Shown here: one piece after another, positions 27,911 to 36,530 of the stretch
Layout: every line of letters starts with the position of its first letter
How positions within the stretch are numbered: position 1 is the stretch's first letter
Source: Castellaniella daejeonensis
GTDB lineage: Bacteria > Pseudomonadota > Gammaproteobacteria > Burkholderiales > Burkholderiaceae_B
Length of the DNA stretch: 64,000 nucleotides
Direction: 5' to 3'
NCBI RefSeq assembly: GCF_039523555.1
Contig: NZ_BAAAFN010000015.1
Location: 558,001 to 622,000 of the forward strand
Notes under the pieces: model-generated
Database searches by the model: none
The model's input: only the letters and a program-made list of their open reading frames with translations
Told to the model about the DNA's origin: nothing
Program-made: the position numbers and the translations under genes

Positions 27911-28696
27911 ATGCTTGCCCACGTTCCTTTCCTGCACGCAGGACCGATGAAGCGGATAGACTGGCCCGGGGCCGAAGCCGGTGGGCTGACCCTGACCGTC
28001 GCATGCAGCCAGGCCGATCTGGAGGCCTTGCAGCGCCTGCGATTCCGGGTCTTCACCGAAGACATGGGCGCGGTGTTTCCGCAGGCCGTGGGCGACCGCG
28101 ACGTGGACCATTTCGATTCCTGGTGCGTGCATTTCATGGTGCGCGATACGGGCACGGGACGGGTGGTGGGCACCTACCGGCTGCTCACGCCCGAGGCCGC
28201 GCTCCAGGCGGGCGGCTACTATTCCGAGTCCGAGTTCGACCTGGGGCCGTTGGCGGCCTTGCGTCCGCTGCTGGTCGAAGTCGGCCGCTCCTGCATCGAT
28301 GCCGAATTCCGGCACGGCACGGCCATCATGCTGCTGTGGTCGGGGCTGGCCCAGGTCATGCGGCAGGGCGGCTACCGCTACATGCTGGGCTGTGCCAGCG
28401 TCAGCCTGCGCGATGGCGGGGCGACGGCCTCGGAAGTCTGGCGCAGGGCGTGCGCCCTGATGGAACGCAATCCCGACGTGCCACGCATCCGGCCCCTGCA
28501 CCCCTATCCGGTTGATCGCCTGGACAGCGTCTTGCCGGCGCGAGTGCCGCCCCTGATCAAGGGCTACCTGGCCCTGGGTGCGACGATCTGCGGCGCGCCC
28601 GCCTGGGATCCGGATTTCCATACCGCCGATTTTCCGATCCTGCTGGACCTGGATCGGCTGGACGCACGCTACCGGCGGCATTTCGGGATCGACTGA
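27911..28696 (+). CDS. olsB: L-ornithine N-alpha-acyltransferase (GNAT fold)
   Basis: 261 residues. OlsB transfers a 3-hydroxyacyl chain from ACP to the alpha-amino group of ornithine, giving lyso-ornithine lipid. The N-terminal half is the Acetyltransf_5 domain: ALQRLRFRVFTEDMGA, then VVGTYRLL, and LVEVGRSCIDAEFRHGTAI, where the family glutamate and GRS motif lie. The C-terminal VPPLIKGYLALGATICGAPAWDPDF is also typical. No olsA acyltransferase gene is next to it. Pho-box control and the neighbouring ppx, ppk and pst genes support a phosphate-saving lipid-remodelling role. The exact substrate is inferred from family. Confidence 0.85.
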   Translation: MLAHVPFLHAGPMKRIDWPGAEAGGLTLTVACSQADLEALQRLRFRVFTEDMGAVFPQAVGDRDVDHFDSWCVHFMVRDTGTGRVVGTYRLLTPEAALQAGGYYSESEFDLGPLAALRPLLVEVGRSCIDAEFRHGTAIMLLWSGLAQVMRQGGYRYMLGCASVSLRDGGATASEVWRRACALMERNPDVPRIRPLHPYPVDRLDSVLPARVPPLIKGYLALGATICGAPAWDPDFHTADFPILLDLDRLDARYRRHFGID

Positions 28697-28747
28697 AGAA
28701 CGCGCGGCCTTCGTGCGGGCGAGCCCGCCCCACAGGCGGCGTGATTT

Positions 28748-30238
28748 TCAGGATTCGATGACGTTCAGGTCGAAACCGGCCTTGCGCCAGATCGTGGCTT
28801 CTTTCTTCAGCTGGAGACCGCTCAGGGGGCGGGCCGACAGCCAGTCCGACGGTACGTTCAGGGCGATGTGCCTGTCCTGGGCGCGCAGGCGCAGGGGCAG
28901 CGCGCCCAGCGGTTCCCGGCGGCGCAGCAGCAGCACCGACAGGCGCAGGCAGCACAGGGCCAGCCAGCGCGCGCGGTCGGGTTCGTAGCAGCGGACCTTG
29001 GCCAGGCGCCCCTGGTGCCCCAGGGCCAGGAAGGCCAGCAGACGCTGGTCGTCGTGCGAAAACCCGGGCATGTCGGCGTGCTCCAGGATATAGGCGCTGT
29101 GCTTGTGGTAGTCGTTGCGGGCGATGGCCAGGCCGATCTCGTGCAGTTCGGCCGTCCAGGCCAGCGCCCGCCGCAGCTCGGCTGTGTCCGGATCGTCGTC
29201 CAGCCCGAGCTGGTCGAAGAATTGCAGCGCCAGGCCGCGCACGAACCCGGCCTGCGCCGCGTCGACCTGGTAGCGGCCGCGCATCTGGCGCACGGTCTCG
29301 TCGCGCCGATCCTGGTGGGAATCGCGGCCCAGCAGATCATGCAGCACGCCGATGCGCAGCGCGCCGTCGCCCGCCCGCATCCGGTCGATGCCCAGTTCGT
29401 GGAAGGCGGCCATCATGATGGCCAGCCCGCCGGGCAGGACCGGCACGCGTTCCGGCTTCAGGCCGGCCCAGTCCTGCAGGCGGACTTCGCCGGCGCGCGC
29501 CAGGGCGGCGCTCAGTCGCTCCATGCCGTCCAGGGTGATGCCGCGCGTGCTCAGGCCGTTCTCGACCAGGACGGCCAGCAGGCCCTTGGCGGTGCCCGAT
29601 GAGCCGTAGGCTTCGTGCCATCCCCGGCTGCGGTAGCGGTTGGCGATGGTCTCGATGGCGCCGCGCGCGGCCAGGACGGCCTGGCGCATGCGGGATTCGG
29701 TGATGCGGCCCTGGGGGAAGAACTGCCGTGTCCAGGTGGTGCAGCCCAGTTCGAGCGAAGCGAGTTCCAGGGGCTGGTCGTGCTGGCCGATGATGAATTC
29801 GGTGGAGCCGCCGCCGATGTCGATCACCAGCCTGCTGTGGTCCGAGGTCGGCAGGTCCTGGATCACCCCCAGGTAGATCAGGCGGGCTTCTTCCTGGCCG
29901 GAAATGATCTCGATGGGAAACCCCAGGGCGCGTTCCGCGGCAGGCAGGATTTCGGCCGCGTTGCGCGCCACGCGGAACGTGTTGGTGGCCACGGCGCGGA
30001 CGTTGGCGGGGTGGAATCCGCGCAGCCGTTCGCCGAAGCGCCGCAGGGCCGCCAGGGCCTGGTTCACGGTGGCCGCGTCGATGCGCTTGTGCTCGTCCAG
30101 GCCGTTGGCCAGGGCGACCAGCTCGCGCAGCTTGTCTTCGGCATAGATCTGGGCCGTGCCACCATGGCGCACGATGCGTCCGATCGAGAGCCGGAAGGTG
30201 TTGGAGCCCAGGTCGATCGAGGCGAGCCGGTTGTCCAT
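28748..30238 (-). CDS. ppx: Exopolyphosphatase (Ppx/GppA family)
   Basis: 496 residues from ATG at 30238 (DNRLASIDLGSNTFRLSIGRI); a GTG eleven codons upstream is possible but less usual. It removes phosphate from polyphosphate ends. The ASKHA-fold phosphate loops LGSNTFRL and IDIGGGSTEF are visible, with EARLIYLGV in between and the C-terminal HD-like helical domain (WTAELHEIGLAI). It may also hydrolyse pppGpp. Transcribed divergently from ppk with an 80-bp shared control region; converges on olsB. Confidence 0.95.
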   Translation of the reverse strand: MDNRLASIDLGSNTFRLSIGRIVRHGGTAQIYAEDKLRELVALANGLDEHKRIDAATVNQALAALRRFGERLRGFHPANVRAVATNTFRVARNAAEILPAAERALGFPIEIISGQEEARLIYLGVIQDLPTSDHSRLVIDIGGGSTEFIIGQHDQPLELASLELGCTTWTRQFFPQGRITESRMRQAVLAARGAIETIANRYRSRGWHEAYGSSGTAKGLLAVLVENGLSTRGITLDGMERLSAALARAGEVRLQDWAGLKPERVPVLPGGLAIMMAAFHELGIDRMRAGDGALRIGVLHDLLGRDSHQDRRDETVRQMRGRYQVDAAQAGFVRGLALQFFDQLGLDDDPDTAELRRALAWTAELHEIGLAIARNDYHKHSAYILEHADMPGFSHDDQRLLAFLALGHQGRLAKVRCYEPDRARWLALCCLRLSVLLLRRREPLGALPLRLRAQDRHIALNVPSDWLSARPLSGLQLKKEATIWRKAGFDLNVIES

Positions 30239-30279
30239 GGCTGAGGGCCCGTCCTTACCAGAAAATGTCACACTGTGCG

Positions 30280-30287
30280 ATTATAGT
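30280..30287. promoter_or_regulatory. Overlapping -10 elements in the ppx/ppk divergent gap
   Basis: The sequence ATTATAGT gives TATAAT on the minus strand (toward ppx) and TATAGT on the plus strand (toward ppk). No convincing -35 is seen on either strand, and I found no good Pho box in this gap. Confidence 0.35.
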
Positions 30288-30318
30288 GGCCGATTCATGA
30301 CAGGATTGTGAGGCGCGC

Positions 30319-32388
30319 ATGCGGGCCGACGAAGAAATGCCGGTTCTCCTGAACCGTGAATTGTCAGTGCTGAAATTCAACGAGCGGGTGCTGTCCATGG
30401 CCGAGCGCACGGACGTGCCGGTGCTGGAACGCCTGCGCTATCTATGCATCGTCGGCTCGAACCTGGACGAGTTCTTCGAGATCCGCATGGCCAGCCTCAA
30501 AGAACAGCAGCGCCAGACACCGGAACTGCGGGGCGTGGACGGCATGACGCCGGACGAGGCCTTCGACCGGGTGCAGCGCGCCGCCCATGCCCTGGTGGAT
30601 CGCCAGAACCGCCTGCTGACCGGCGAAGTCATGCCCAAGCTGATGGAACACGGCGTGGGCCTGATCTATTCGACGGGCTGGACCGACCTGCAGCGGGAAT
30701 GGGCCCATGGGATCTTCCGGCGCGACGTGATGCCGCTGCTGACCCCCATCGGCCTGGATCCCGCGCATCCCTTTCCGCGCGTCTACAACAAGAGCCTGAA
30801 TTTCATCGTCTCGCTCAGCGGCGAGGACGCCTTCGGCCGCGAAGGCCACATCGCCATCGTCCAGGCGCCGCGGGCGCTGCCGCGCATGATCAAGGTGCCC
30901 GCCGAGATCGCCGGCATCCCGGACGGCTTCATGCTGCTCACCACCCTGATCAATGCCTTCGTGGGCGAACTGTTCCCGGGGATGAACGTCCAGGGCTGCT
31001 ACCAGTGGCGGGTGACGCGCAACAGCGACCTGTTCGTCGACGAGGAAGAAATCACCAACCTGCGCCAGGCCCTGCAGGGTGAACTCTCCCAGCGCAATTT
31101 CGGGGCATCGGTGCGCCTGGAGATCGCGCACGCCATGCCGCCCGACCTCGAGCTGTTCCTGCAGCGCGAATTCGGCCTGGGGGCGGCCGACACCTATCGC
31201 GTCAACGGCCCGGTCAACCTGGCCCGCCTGATGCAGCTGTGCAACCGGGTCAACCGGCCCGACCTGGAATACCCGGCCTTCCGGCCGCGCATGCCGGCGC
31301 CGTTCGACGGCGGCCTGGAACGGCCCGAGGAACTGTTCGCGGCGATCGCCGCCCGCGACCATCTTCTGCACCACCCCTACCAGTCCTTCCAGCCCGTGCT
31401 GATGTTCCTGCGCAGCGCGGCGCTCGATCCCCAGGTCGTGGCCATCAAGCAGACCATCTACCGCACCGGCGAGGACTCCGAACTGATGGGCCTGCTGCTG
31501 TCGGCCGCCCGTGCGGGCAAGGAAGTCACGGTGGTGGTCGAACTGATGGCCCGCTTCGACGAGCAGACCAACATCAACTGGGCCGCGCGCCTGGAAGAAG
31601 TCGGCGCCCATGTCAGCTACGGCGTGGTGGGGCACAAGACCCATGCCAAGATGGCCCTGGTGCTGCGCCGCGAGGACGGCCGCATCCGCCGCTACGGGCA
31701 TCTGGGCACGGGCAATTACCACCCGCGCACGGCAAGGCTGTACACCGATTTCGGCCTGCTGACGGCCAACCAGCAGATGTGCGAAGACATGGATCAGGTG
31801 TTTTCGCTGCTGACCGGCCTGGGGGCTCGCCGCGAACTGAAGCTGCTGCTCCAATCGCCCTTCACCCTGCACGAGACCGTGCTGGGCCTGATCCGCTCGG
31901 AGACCGAATTCGCCCGCGCGGGCAAGCGGGCGCGGATACGCGCCAAGATGAATTCACTACTCGAGCCCACGGTGATCCATGCGCTCTACGAGGCCAGCCA
32001 GGCGGGCGTGCGCATCGATCTGATCGTGCGCGGCGCCTGCGCGCTGCAGGCCGGCGTGCCGGGCCTGTCCGACCGCATCCGGGTGCGGTCCATCATCGGC
32101 CGCTTCCTCGAGCATTCGCGGGTGTATTACTTCTACCAGGACGGCGCCGAGCCCCTGTACCTGTCCTCGGCCGACTGGATGGACCGCAATTTCCTGCGGC
32201 GCGTGGAACTTGCCTTCCCGGTGCTGGACAAGACGCTGCGGCGCCGCATCATCGACGAGGCCTTCACCTTCGCCTGGCGGGACAACCAGCTGGCCTGGGC
32301 CGCCCAGCCCGATGGCCGCTACCTGCGCGTGCGCAACCGCCGCGCCCCCTTCAACCTGCACCAACACCTGCTGGCAAGACTGGGATGA
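30319..32388 (+). CDS. ppk: Polyphosphate kinase 1
   Basis: 689 residues, full length. PPK1 builds polyphosphate from ATP through a phosphohistidine. The two essential histidines are His442 (GHKTHAK) and His461 (YGHLGTGN), spaced 19 residues as in E. coli (His435/His454). The N-terminal LNRELSVLKFNERVL and SNLDEFFEIRMA, and the ATP-site IYRTGEDSEL, are also present. Start: ATG at 30319, though MPVLLNRELS six codons later is possible. The stop is followed at once by a long hairpin. Confidence 0.97.
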   Translation: MRADEEMPVLLNRELSVLKFNERVLSMAERTDVPVLERLRYLCIVGSNLDEFFEIRMASLKEQQRQTPELRGVDGMTPDEAFDRVQRAAHALVDRQNRLLTGEVMPKLMEHGVGLIYSTGWTDLQREWAHGIFRRDVMPLLTPIGLDPAHPFPRVYNKSLNFIVSLSGEDAFGREGHIAIVQAPRALPRMIKVPAEIAGIPDGFMLLTTLINAFVGELFPGMNVQGCYQWRVTRNSDLFVDEEEITNLRQALQGELSQRNFGASVRLEIAHAMPPDLELFLQREFGLGAADTYRVNGPVNLARLMQLCNRVNRPDLEYPAFRPRMPAPFDGGLERPEELFAAIAARDHLLHHPYQSFQPVLMFLRSAALDPQVVAIKQTIYRTGEDSELMGLLLSAARAGKEVTVVVELMARFDEQTNINWAARLEEVGAHVSYGVVGHKTHAKMALVLRREDGRIRRYGHLGTGNYHPRTARLYTDFGLLTANQQMCEDMDQVFSLLTGLGARRELKLLLQSPFTLHETVLGLIRSETEFARAGKRARIRAKMNSLLEPTVIHALYEASQAGVRIDLIVRGACALQAGVPGLSDRIRVRSIIGRFLEHSRVYYFYQDGAEPLYLSSADWMDRNFLRRVELAFPVLDKTLRRRIIDEAFTFAWRDNQLAWAAQPDGRYLRVRNRRAPFNLHQHLLARLG

Positions 32389-32452
32389 GATCGGACACGG
32401 CAGGGTCCCTGCGGACCCTGCCGTGCCGATCGAATCGGAGCGGCATGCAGGC
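32389..32452 (+). repeat. Two-hairpin dispersed element, copy 1 (after ppk)
   Basis: Hairpin one, 32389-32431: a 19-bp stem with a single bulged A at 32395 and a CTGC loop, starting on the base after the ppk stop. A short linker (GAATCG) leads to hairpin two, GCGGC-N-GCCGC, around 32439-32455. A diverged copy with the same order, the same GGTCCCTGCGGA core and the same TCGAATC linker lies after pstB at 36464-36530. It may end or protect ppk mRNA; no U tract is present. Confidence 0.7.
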
Positions 32453-32579
32453 CGCGACGTGGGGAGACTGGTCCCGGAGCGGCATGCAGGCCGCGACGTG
32501 GGGAGACTGGTCCCGGAGCGGCATGCAGGCCGCGACGTGGGGAGACTGGTCCCGGAGCGGCATGCAGGCCGCGACGTGG
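32436..32579 (+). repeat. 39-bp tandem repeat, 3.7 copies
   Basis: Units begin at 32436, 32475, 32514 and 32553; the first three are identical over 39 bp and the fourth stops after 27 bp. Each unit starts CGGAGCGGCATGCAGGCCGC, that is hairpin two of the dispersed element, followed by a 19-bp linker that ends ACTGGTCC. The array fills the gap between ppk and the pstS Pho box, ending 9 bp before it. There are no unique spacers, so it is not CRISPR. Perfect identity suggests recent expansion and likely length variation between strains. Confidence 0.95.
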
Positions 32580-32588
32580 CGGCCGCCC

Positions 32589-32622
32589 CTGTCATCAAAC
32601 TGTCACTTCCGCCTTCTACCAT
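32589..32622 (+). promoter_or_regulatory. Pho box and -10 element of pstS
   Basis: CTGTCAT, CAAA, CTGTCAC (32589-32606) is an almost perfect PhoB direct repeat. Ten bp later comes TACCAT (32617-32622), a 4/6 match to the -10 box. It implies PhoB-dependent induction of pstSCAB, with transcription starting about 60 bp before pstS. Confidence 0.88.
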
Positions 32623-32688
32623 GTCTTCCTGGCGGCCCGGGGCATCCCCGGACTCGCCGGACACTGCAAACCACAAGGGGTTCAAGAC

Positions 32689-33735
32689 ATGTTCAAACGG
32701 ATTCTGACGCGATGCGCCGCCGGCCTGGCGATGATGGCTGCCGCGAGCGTCGCGGCGCATGCCACAGACCTGACGGGGGCGGGCGCTTCCTTCCCCTACC
32801 CGATCTATGCCAAGTGGGCGGCCAAATACCAGGAAGTCACCGGCAACCGCGTCAACTACCAGTCCATCGGCTCGGGTGGCGGGCAGCAGCAGATCATCGC
32901 CGGGACGGTCGATTTCGGCGCTTCGGATGATCCGATGAAACCCGAGGACCTGGACAAGCACGGCCTGGTCCAGTTTCCCGCCGTCATCGGCGGCACCGTG
33001 CCGGTCGTCAACATCGCGGGCATCCAGGAAGGCCAGCTCAAGCTGACCGGCCCGGTCCTGGCGGACATTTTCCTGGGCAAGATCAGGAAATGGAACGATC
33101 CGGCGATCGCCGGCCTGAACCCGGACCTGACCCTGCCCGCCAAGGGCATCGTGGTGGTGCACCGATCGGACGGTTCGGGCACGACCTTCGGCTGGACCAA
33201 CTACCTGTCCCGCGTGTCGCCTGCCTGGAAAGAGCAGGTCGGCCAGGGCAAGGCGGTGAAATGGCCCGTGGGCCAGGGCGGCAAGGGCAACGAGGGCGTG
33301 GCCGCCTACGTGCGCCAGCTGGCCAATTCCATCGGCTACGTGGAATATGCCTATGCCCACCAGAACGGCCTGGCCTGGGTCCAGCTGCAGAACCGCGAAG
33401 GCCGGTTCGTGCAGCCCTCGCAGCAGACGTTCGCGGCAGCGGCCGCGCATGCCGACTGGGATTCGGCGCCCGGCATGGGCCTGGTCCTGAATGACGAACC
33501 AGGGGCGGATTCGTGGCCCATCACGGCGGCCACCTTCATCCTGGTGCATGGCAGGCAGGCCGATCCCAAGCGAGCCCGCGAAGTCCTGGCTTTCTTCGAC
33601 TGGGCCTGGCGCGAAGGCGGTGCGATGGCCAGCGAACTGGACTACGTGCCGCTGCCCGGCGAAGTGACCGCCAAGATCCGCGGCATCTGGACCGAACGGG
33701 TGCGTGGCGAGGACGGCACGGCGGTCTGGCAGTGA
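32689..33735 (+). CDS. pstS: Phosphate ABC transporter periplasmic binding protein
   Basis: 348 residues with a Sec signal peptide (cleavage near AHA-TDL). PstS binds inorganic phosphate with high affinity in the periplasm. The phosphate-contact segments are GAGASFPYPIYAKW, SIGSGGGQQQI, VDFGASDDPM and HRSDGSGTTFGWTNYL, the last holding the Arg/Asp/Ser/Thr ligands. AAGGGG precedes the ATG. It is the first gene of pstSCAB and is driven by the Pho box at 32589. Confidence 0.97.
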   Translation: MFKRILTRCAAGLAMMAAASVAAHATDLTGAGASFPYPIYAKWAAKYQEVTGNRVNYQSIGSGGGQQQIIAGTVDFGASDDPMKPEDLDKHGLVQFPAVIGGTVPVVNIAGIQEGQLKLTGPVLADIFLGKIRKWNDPAIAGLNPDLTLPAKGIVVVHRSDGSGTTFGWTNYLSRVSPAWKEQVGQGKAVKWPVGQGGKGNEGVAAYVRQLANSIGYVEYAYAHQNGLAWVQLQNREGRFVQPSQQTFAAAAAHADWDSAPGMGLVLNDEPGADSWPITAATFILVHGRQADPKRAREVLAFFDWAWREGGAMASELDYVPLPGEVTAKIRGIWTERVRGEDGTAVWQ

Positions 33736-33865
33736 GACCCGCACGCCGCCGCGCCTGCGGCGCGGTGCGGCCGGGCGCCGCACCGTTTGTGGGAAAATGA
33801 CCCTTTTCGAATTCCGATGCGGGACCACGGCGCGCCGGGTCCCTGTCGCCACGGATGATCTCCTC

Positions 33866-34807
33866 ATGGCCAATACGCAGCGCAGTCTTCTGGTCGATGC
33901 CGGATTCCGGCACCTGACCCGCCTGTTTGCGTTCTTCGTCTTCATTCTGCTGGCCGGGATTCTGGCATCCCTCGTCTATGGCAGCCGGGATTCCCTGGCC
34001 GAGTACGGCCTGCCGTTCCTGTGGACCAACGACTGGGACCCCGTGCGGCACAGCTATGGCGCGCTGGTGCCGGTGCTGGGCACGGTGATCAGCGCCTTTC
34101 TGGCGCTGTTGATCGCGGTGCCGGTGTCTTTCGGCATCGCCATGTTCCTGACCGAGCTGGCCCCTGTCTGGCTGCGCCGCCCGCTGGGCGTGGCGGTCGA
34201 GATGCTGGCCGCGATCCCGTCCATCATCTACGGCATGTGGGGCCTGTTCGTGTTCGTGCCGCTGTTCCAGGAATACGTCCAGCCGTACATGGTGGATTTT
34301 TTCGAAGGCATTCCGGTGCTGGAGCATCTGTTCGGCGGCCCCCCCATGGGCATCGGCCTGTTCACGGCGGGGCTGATCCTGTCCATCATGATCATCCCCT
34401 TCATCGCGGCGGTGATGCGCGACGTCTTCGAGCAGGTGCCGCCCATGCTGAAGGAATCCGCCTACGGGCTGGGCAGCACCACCTGGGAAGTCGTCTGGAA
34501 GATCATGCTGCCCTACACCAAGCACGGCGTCATCGGCGGCATCATGCTGGGCCTGGGCCGCGCGCTGGGCGAAACCATGGCGGTCACCTTCGTGATCGGC
34601 AATGCCTTCAACCTGCCTTCCTCGATCTTCTCGCCGTCCAACTCCATCGCCTCGGCCCTGGCCAATGAATTCAACGAAGCGGGCGGCCTGCAGAAATCGG
34701 CCCTGCTGGAACTCGGCCTGATCCTGTTCCTGATCACCACCGTGGTGCTGGCCCTGTCCAAGTTCATGCTGCTGCGGCTGGCGCGCAAAGAAGGCACGAA
34801 ACACTGA
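33866..34807 (+). CDS. pstC: Phosphate ABC transporter permease PstC
   Basis: 313 residues from ATG at 33866; in-frame starts further upstream (for example at 33797) are possible. Six transmembrane segments, with the family stretches FLWTNDWDPVRHSYGALVPV, ALLIAVPVSFGIAMFLTELAP and the EAA loop LKESAYGLGSTTWEVVWKIMLP. It pairs with PstA in the inner membrane. A 130-bp GC-rich gap with hairpins separates it from pstS, which often lowers expression of the membrane genes relative to the binding protein. It overlaps pstA by one base. Confidence 0.95.
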   Translation: MANTQRSLLVDAGFRHLTRLFAFFVFILLAGILASLVYGSRDSLAEYGLPFLWTNDWDPVRHSYGALVPVLGTVISAFLALLIAVPVSFGIAMFLTELAPVWLRRPLGVAVEMLAAIPSIIYGMWGLFVFVPLFQEYVQPYMVDFFEGIPVLEHLFGGPPMGIGLFTAGLILSIMIIPFIAAVMRDVFEQVPPMLKESAYGLGSTTWEVVWKIMLPYTKHGVIGGIMLGLGRALGETMAVTFVIGNAFNLPSSIFSPSNSIASALANEFNEAGGLQKSALLELGLILFLITTVVLALSKFMLLRLARKEGTKH

Positions 34808-35667
34808 TGGCCATTTCCGACTCCCGCATCGTCGTCGGCAACCCGGTCTACCGGCGCCGGCGCCTGTTCAACCGCGTGATGCTGGCCCTGTCGGGCCTGA
34901 CGCTGGGCTCGGGCCTGTTCTGGCTGGCCTGGATCATCCTCACGCTGCTGCTCAAGGGCGGTTCCGCCCTGTCGCTGTCGCTGTTCTGGGAAAGCACCCC
35001 GCCGCCCGGAGAAGATGGCGGCCTGCTGAACGCCATCGTGGGCAGCGTGCTGATGTCGGCCGTGGGCACGCTGATCGGCACGCCCATCGGGGTGCTGGCC
35101 GGCACCTACCTGGCCGAATACGGCCGCCGGGGCTGGCTGGCGCCGGCCACGCGCTTCCTGAACGACGTGCTGCTTTCGGCCCCGTCCATCATCATCGGCC
35201 TGTTCATCTACGCCATCTACGTGGCGCAGGTGGGCCATTATTCCGGCTGGGCGGGCGCGTTCGCGTTGGCCATCCTGGTCATCCCGGTGGTGGTCCGGGC
35301 CACGGACAACATGCTGTCCCTGGTGCCCAACAGCCTGCGCGAAGCCGCGGCGGCCCTGGGCTGCCCGCAGTGGCGCATCGTGGTCTTCATCTGCTACCGG
35401 GCCGCGCGCTCCGGCATCGTCACGGGCATCCTGCTGGCGGTGGCCCGCATCGCCGGCGAAACCGCGCCGTTGCTCTTCACGGCCCTGAACAACCAGTTCA
35501 TGTCGCTGAACATGAACGCCCCCATCGCCAACCTGCCCGTGGTGATCTTCCAGTATGCCGCCAGTCCCTTCGAGGACTGGAACCGGCTGGCCTGGGCGGG
35601 CGCCGCGCTGATCACCCTGCTGGTGCTGGGGATCAATATCGCCGCGCGCAGCCTGTTCCGCAAATAA
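34807..35667 (+). CDS. pstA: Phosphate ABC transporter permease PstA
   Basis: 286 residues, start overlapping the pstC stop (TGATG). Six transmembrane segments; the N-terminal basic stretch (YRRRRLFNRVML), SAPSIIIGLFIY, and the EAA loop LREAAAALGCPQWRIVVFICYR are as expected for PstA. The conserved AGETAPLLFTAL segment lies near the C-terminus. Followed by pstB after 13 bp. Confidence 0.96.
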   Translation: MAISDSRIVVGNPVYRRRRLFNRVMLALSGLTLGSGLFWLAWIILTLLLKGGSALSLSLFWESTPPPGEDGGLLNAIVGSVLMSAVGTLIGTPIGVLAGTYLAEYGRRGWLAPATRFLNDVLLSAPSIIIGLFIYAIYVAQVGHYSGWAGAFALAILVIPVVVRATDNMLSLVPNSLREAAAALGCPQWRIVVFICYRAARSGIVTGILLAVARIAGETAPLLFTALNNQFMSLNMNAPIANLPVVIFQYAASPFEDWNRLAWAGAALITLLVLGINIAARSLFRK

Positions 35668-35680
35668 TCGATTCCAAGCC

Positions 35681-36463
35681 ATGACCCTGCATTCGCCCTC
35701 TGCCCAAGAACGCACGAAGCTGGCCGTGCGCAATCTGAACTTCTACTACGGCGGCTTCCACGCCCTGCGCGACATCAACATGGACATCGCGGAAAAGAAG
35801 GTCACGGCTTTCATCGGTCCGTCAGGCTGCGGGAAATCCACGCTGCTGCGCACCTTCAACCGCATGTTCGAGCTCTATCCGGGCCAGCGCGCCGAAGGTT
35901 CCATCGAACTGGATGGCGAGGACCTGCTCAATTCCCGGCTGGACATCTCCCTGATCCGCGCCAAGGTCGGCATGGTGTTCCAGAAGCCCACGCCGTTTCC
36001 CATGAGCATCTACGACAACATCGCCTTCGGCGTGCGGCTGTTCGAGCGCCTGAGCAAGGGTGAGATGGACGAGCGGGTGGAATGGGCGCTGACCAAGGCG
36101 GCCCTGTGGAACGAGGTCAAGGACAAGCTCGGGCAGAGCGGCAACGGCCTGTCCGGCGGCCAGCAGCAGCGCCTGTGCATTGCGCGCGGCGTGGCGATCA
36201 AGCCCGAAGTCCTGTTGCTGGACGAGCCGTGCTCCGCCCTGGACCCGATCTCCACGGCCAAGATCGAGGAACTGATCGCCGAACTGAAGTCCGACTACAC
36301 CGTGGTCATCGTCACCCACAACATGCAGCAGGCGGCGCGCTGTTCCGACTACACCGCCTACATGTACCTGGGCGAGCTGATGGAATTCGGCCCCACCGAC
36401 CAGGTCTTCATCAAGCCCGCCCGCAAGGAAACCGAAGACTACATCACCGGCAGGTTCGGGTGA
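35681..36463 (+). CDS. pstB: Phosphate ABC transporter ATP-binding protein
   Basis: 260 residues. Walker A GPSGCGKST, Q-loop MVFQKPTPFPMSIYDN (diagnostic of PstB), signature LSGGQQQRLCIARG, Walker B VLLLDEPCSALDPIST and the H-loop VIVTHNMQQA. It energises PstCA. It is the last gene of the operon here: no phoU, phoB or phoR follows; instead a two-hairpin element and a convergent acyl-CoA synthetase gene. Confidence 0.97.
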   Translation: MTLHSPSAQERTKLAVRNLNFYYGGFHALRDINMDIAEKKVTAFIGPSGCGKSTLLRTFNRMFELYPGQRAEGSIELDGEDLLNSRLDISLIRAKVGMVFQKPTPFPMSIYDNIAFGVRLFERLSKGEMDERVEWALTKAALWNEVKDKLGQSGNGLSGGQQQRLCIARGVAIKPEVLLLDEPCSALDPISTAKIEELIAELKSDYTVVIVTHNMQQAARCSDYTAYMYLGELMEFGPTDQVFIKPARKETEDYITGRFG

Positions 36464-36530
36464 GATCGGGCCGAGGCTGGTCCCTGCGGATCCTCCTCGG
36501 CCTGTCGAATCCGAGCGGCTTGCAAGCCGC
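36464..36530 (+). repeat. Two-hairpin dispersed element, copy 2 (after pstB)
   Basis: It begins just after the pstB stop with GATCGGGCCGAGGCTGGTCC, a CTGC loop and an imperfect complementary arm, then TCGAATC, then a perfect 16-bp palindrome GCGGCTTGCAAGCCGC at 36515-36530 that touches the stop codon of the convergent gene. Order and core match copy 1 at 32389. It sits between convergent genes, where a bidirectional terminator would be expected. Confidence 0.7.

Noticed and set aside
30239..30318. Pho box between ppx and ppk
   Set aside because: CTGTCAT occurs once on the minus strand, but the second half (CGGCCAC) is weak and the -10 follows at once instead of after 10 bp.
32351..32563. Small repeat protein (13-residue units) on the minus strand through the 39-bp array
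   Set aside because: The unit length is a multiple of three, so any frame looks repetitive; no ribosome site, and it overlaps the ppk end and its hairpin.
32436..32579. Possible CRISPR array
   Set aside because: Units are directly adjacent with no unique spacers and no cas genes nearby; it is a simple tandem repeat.
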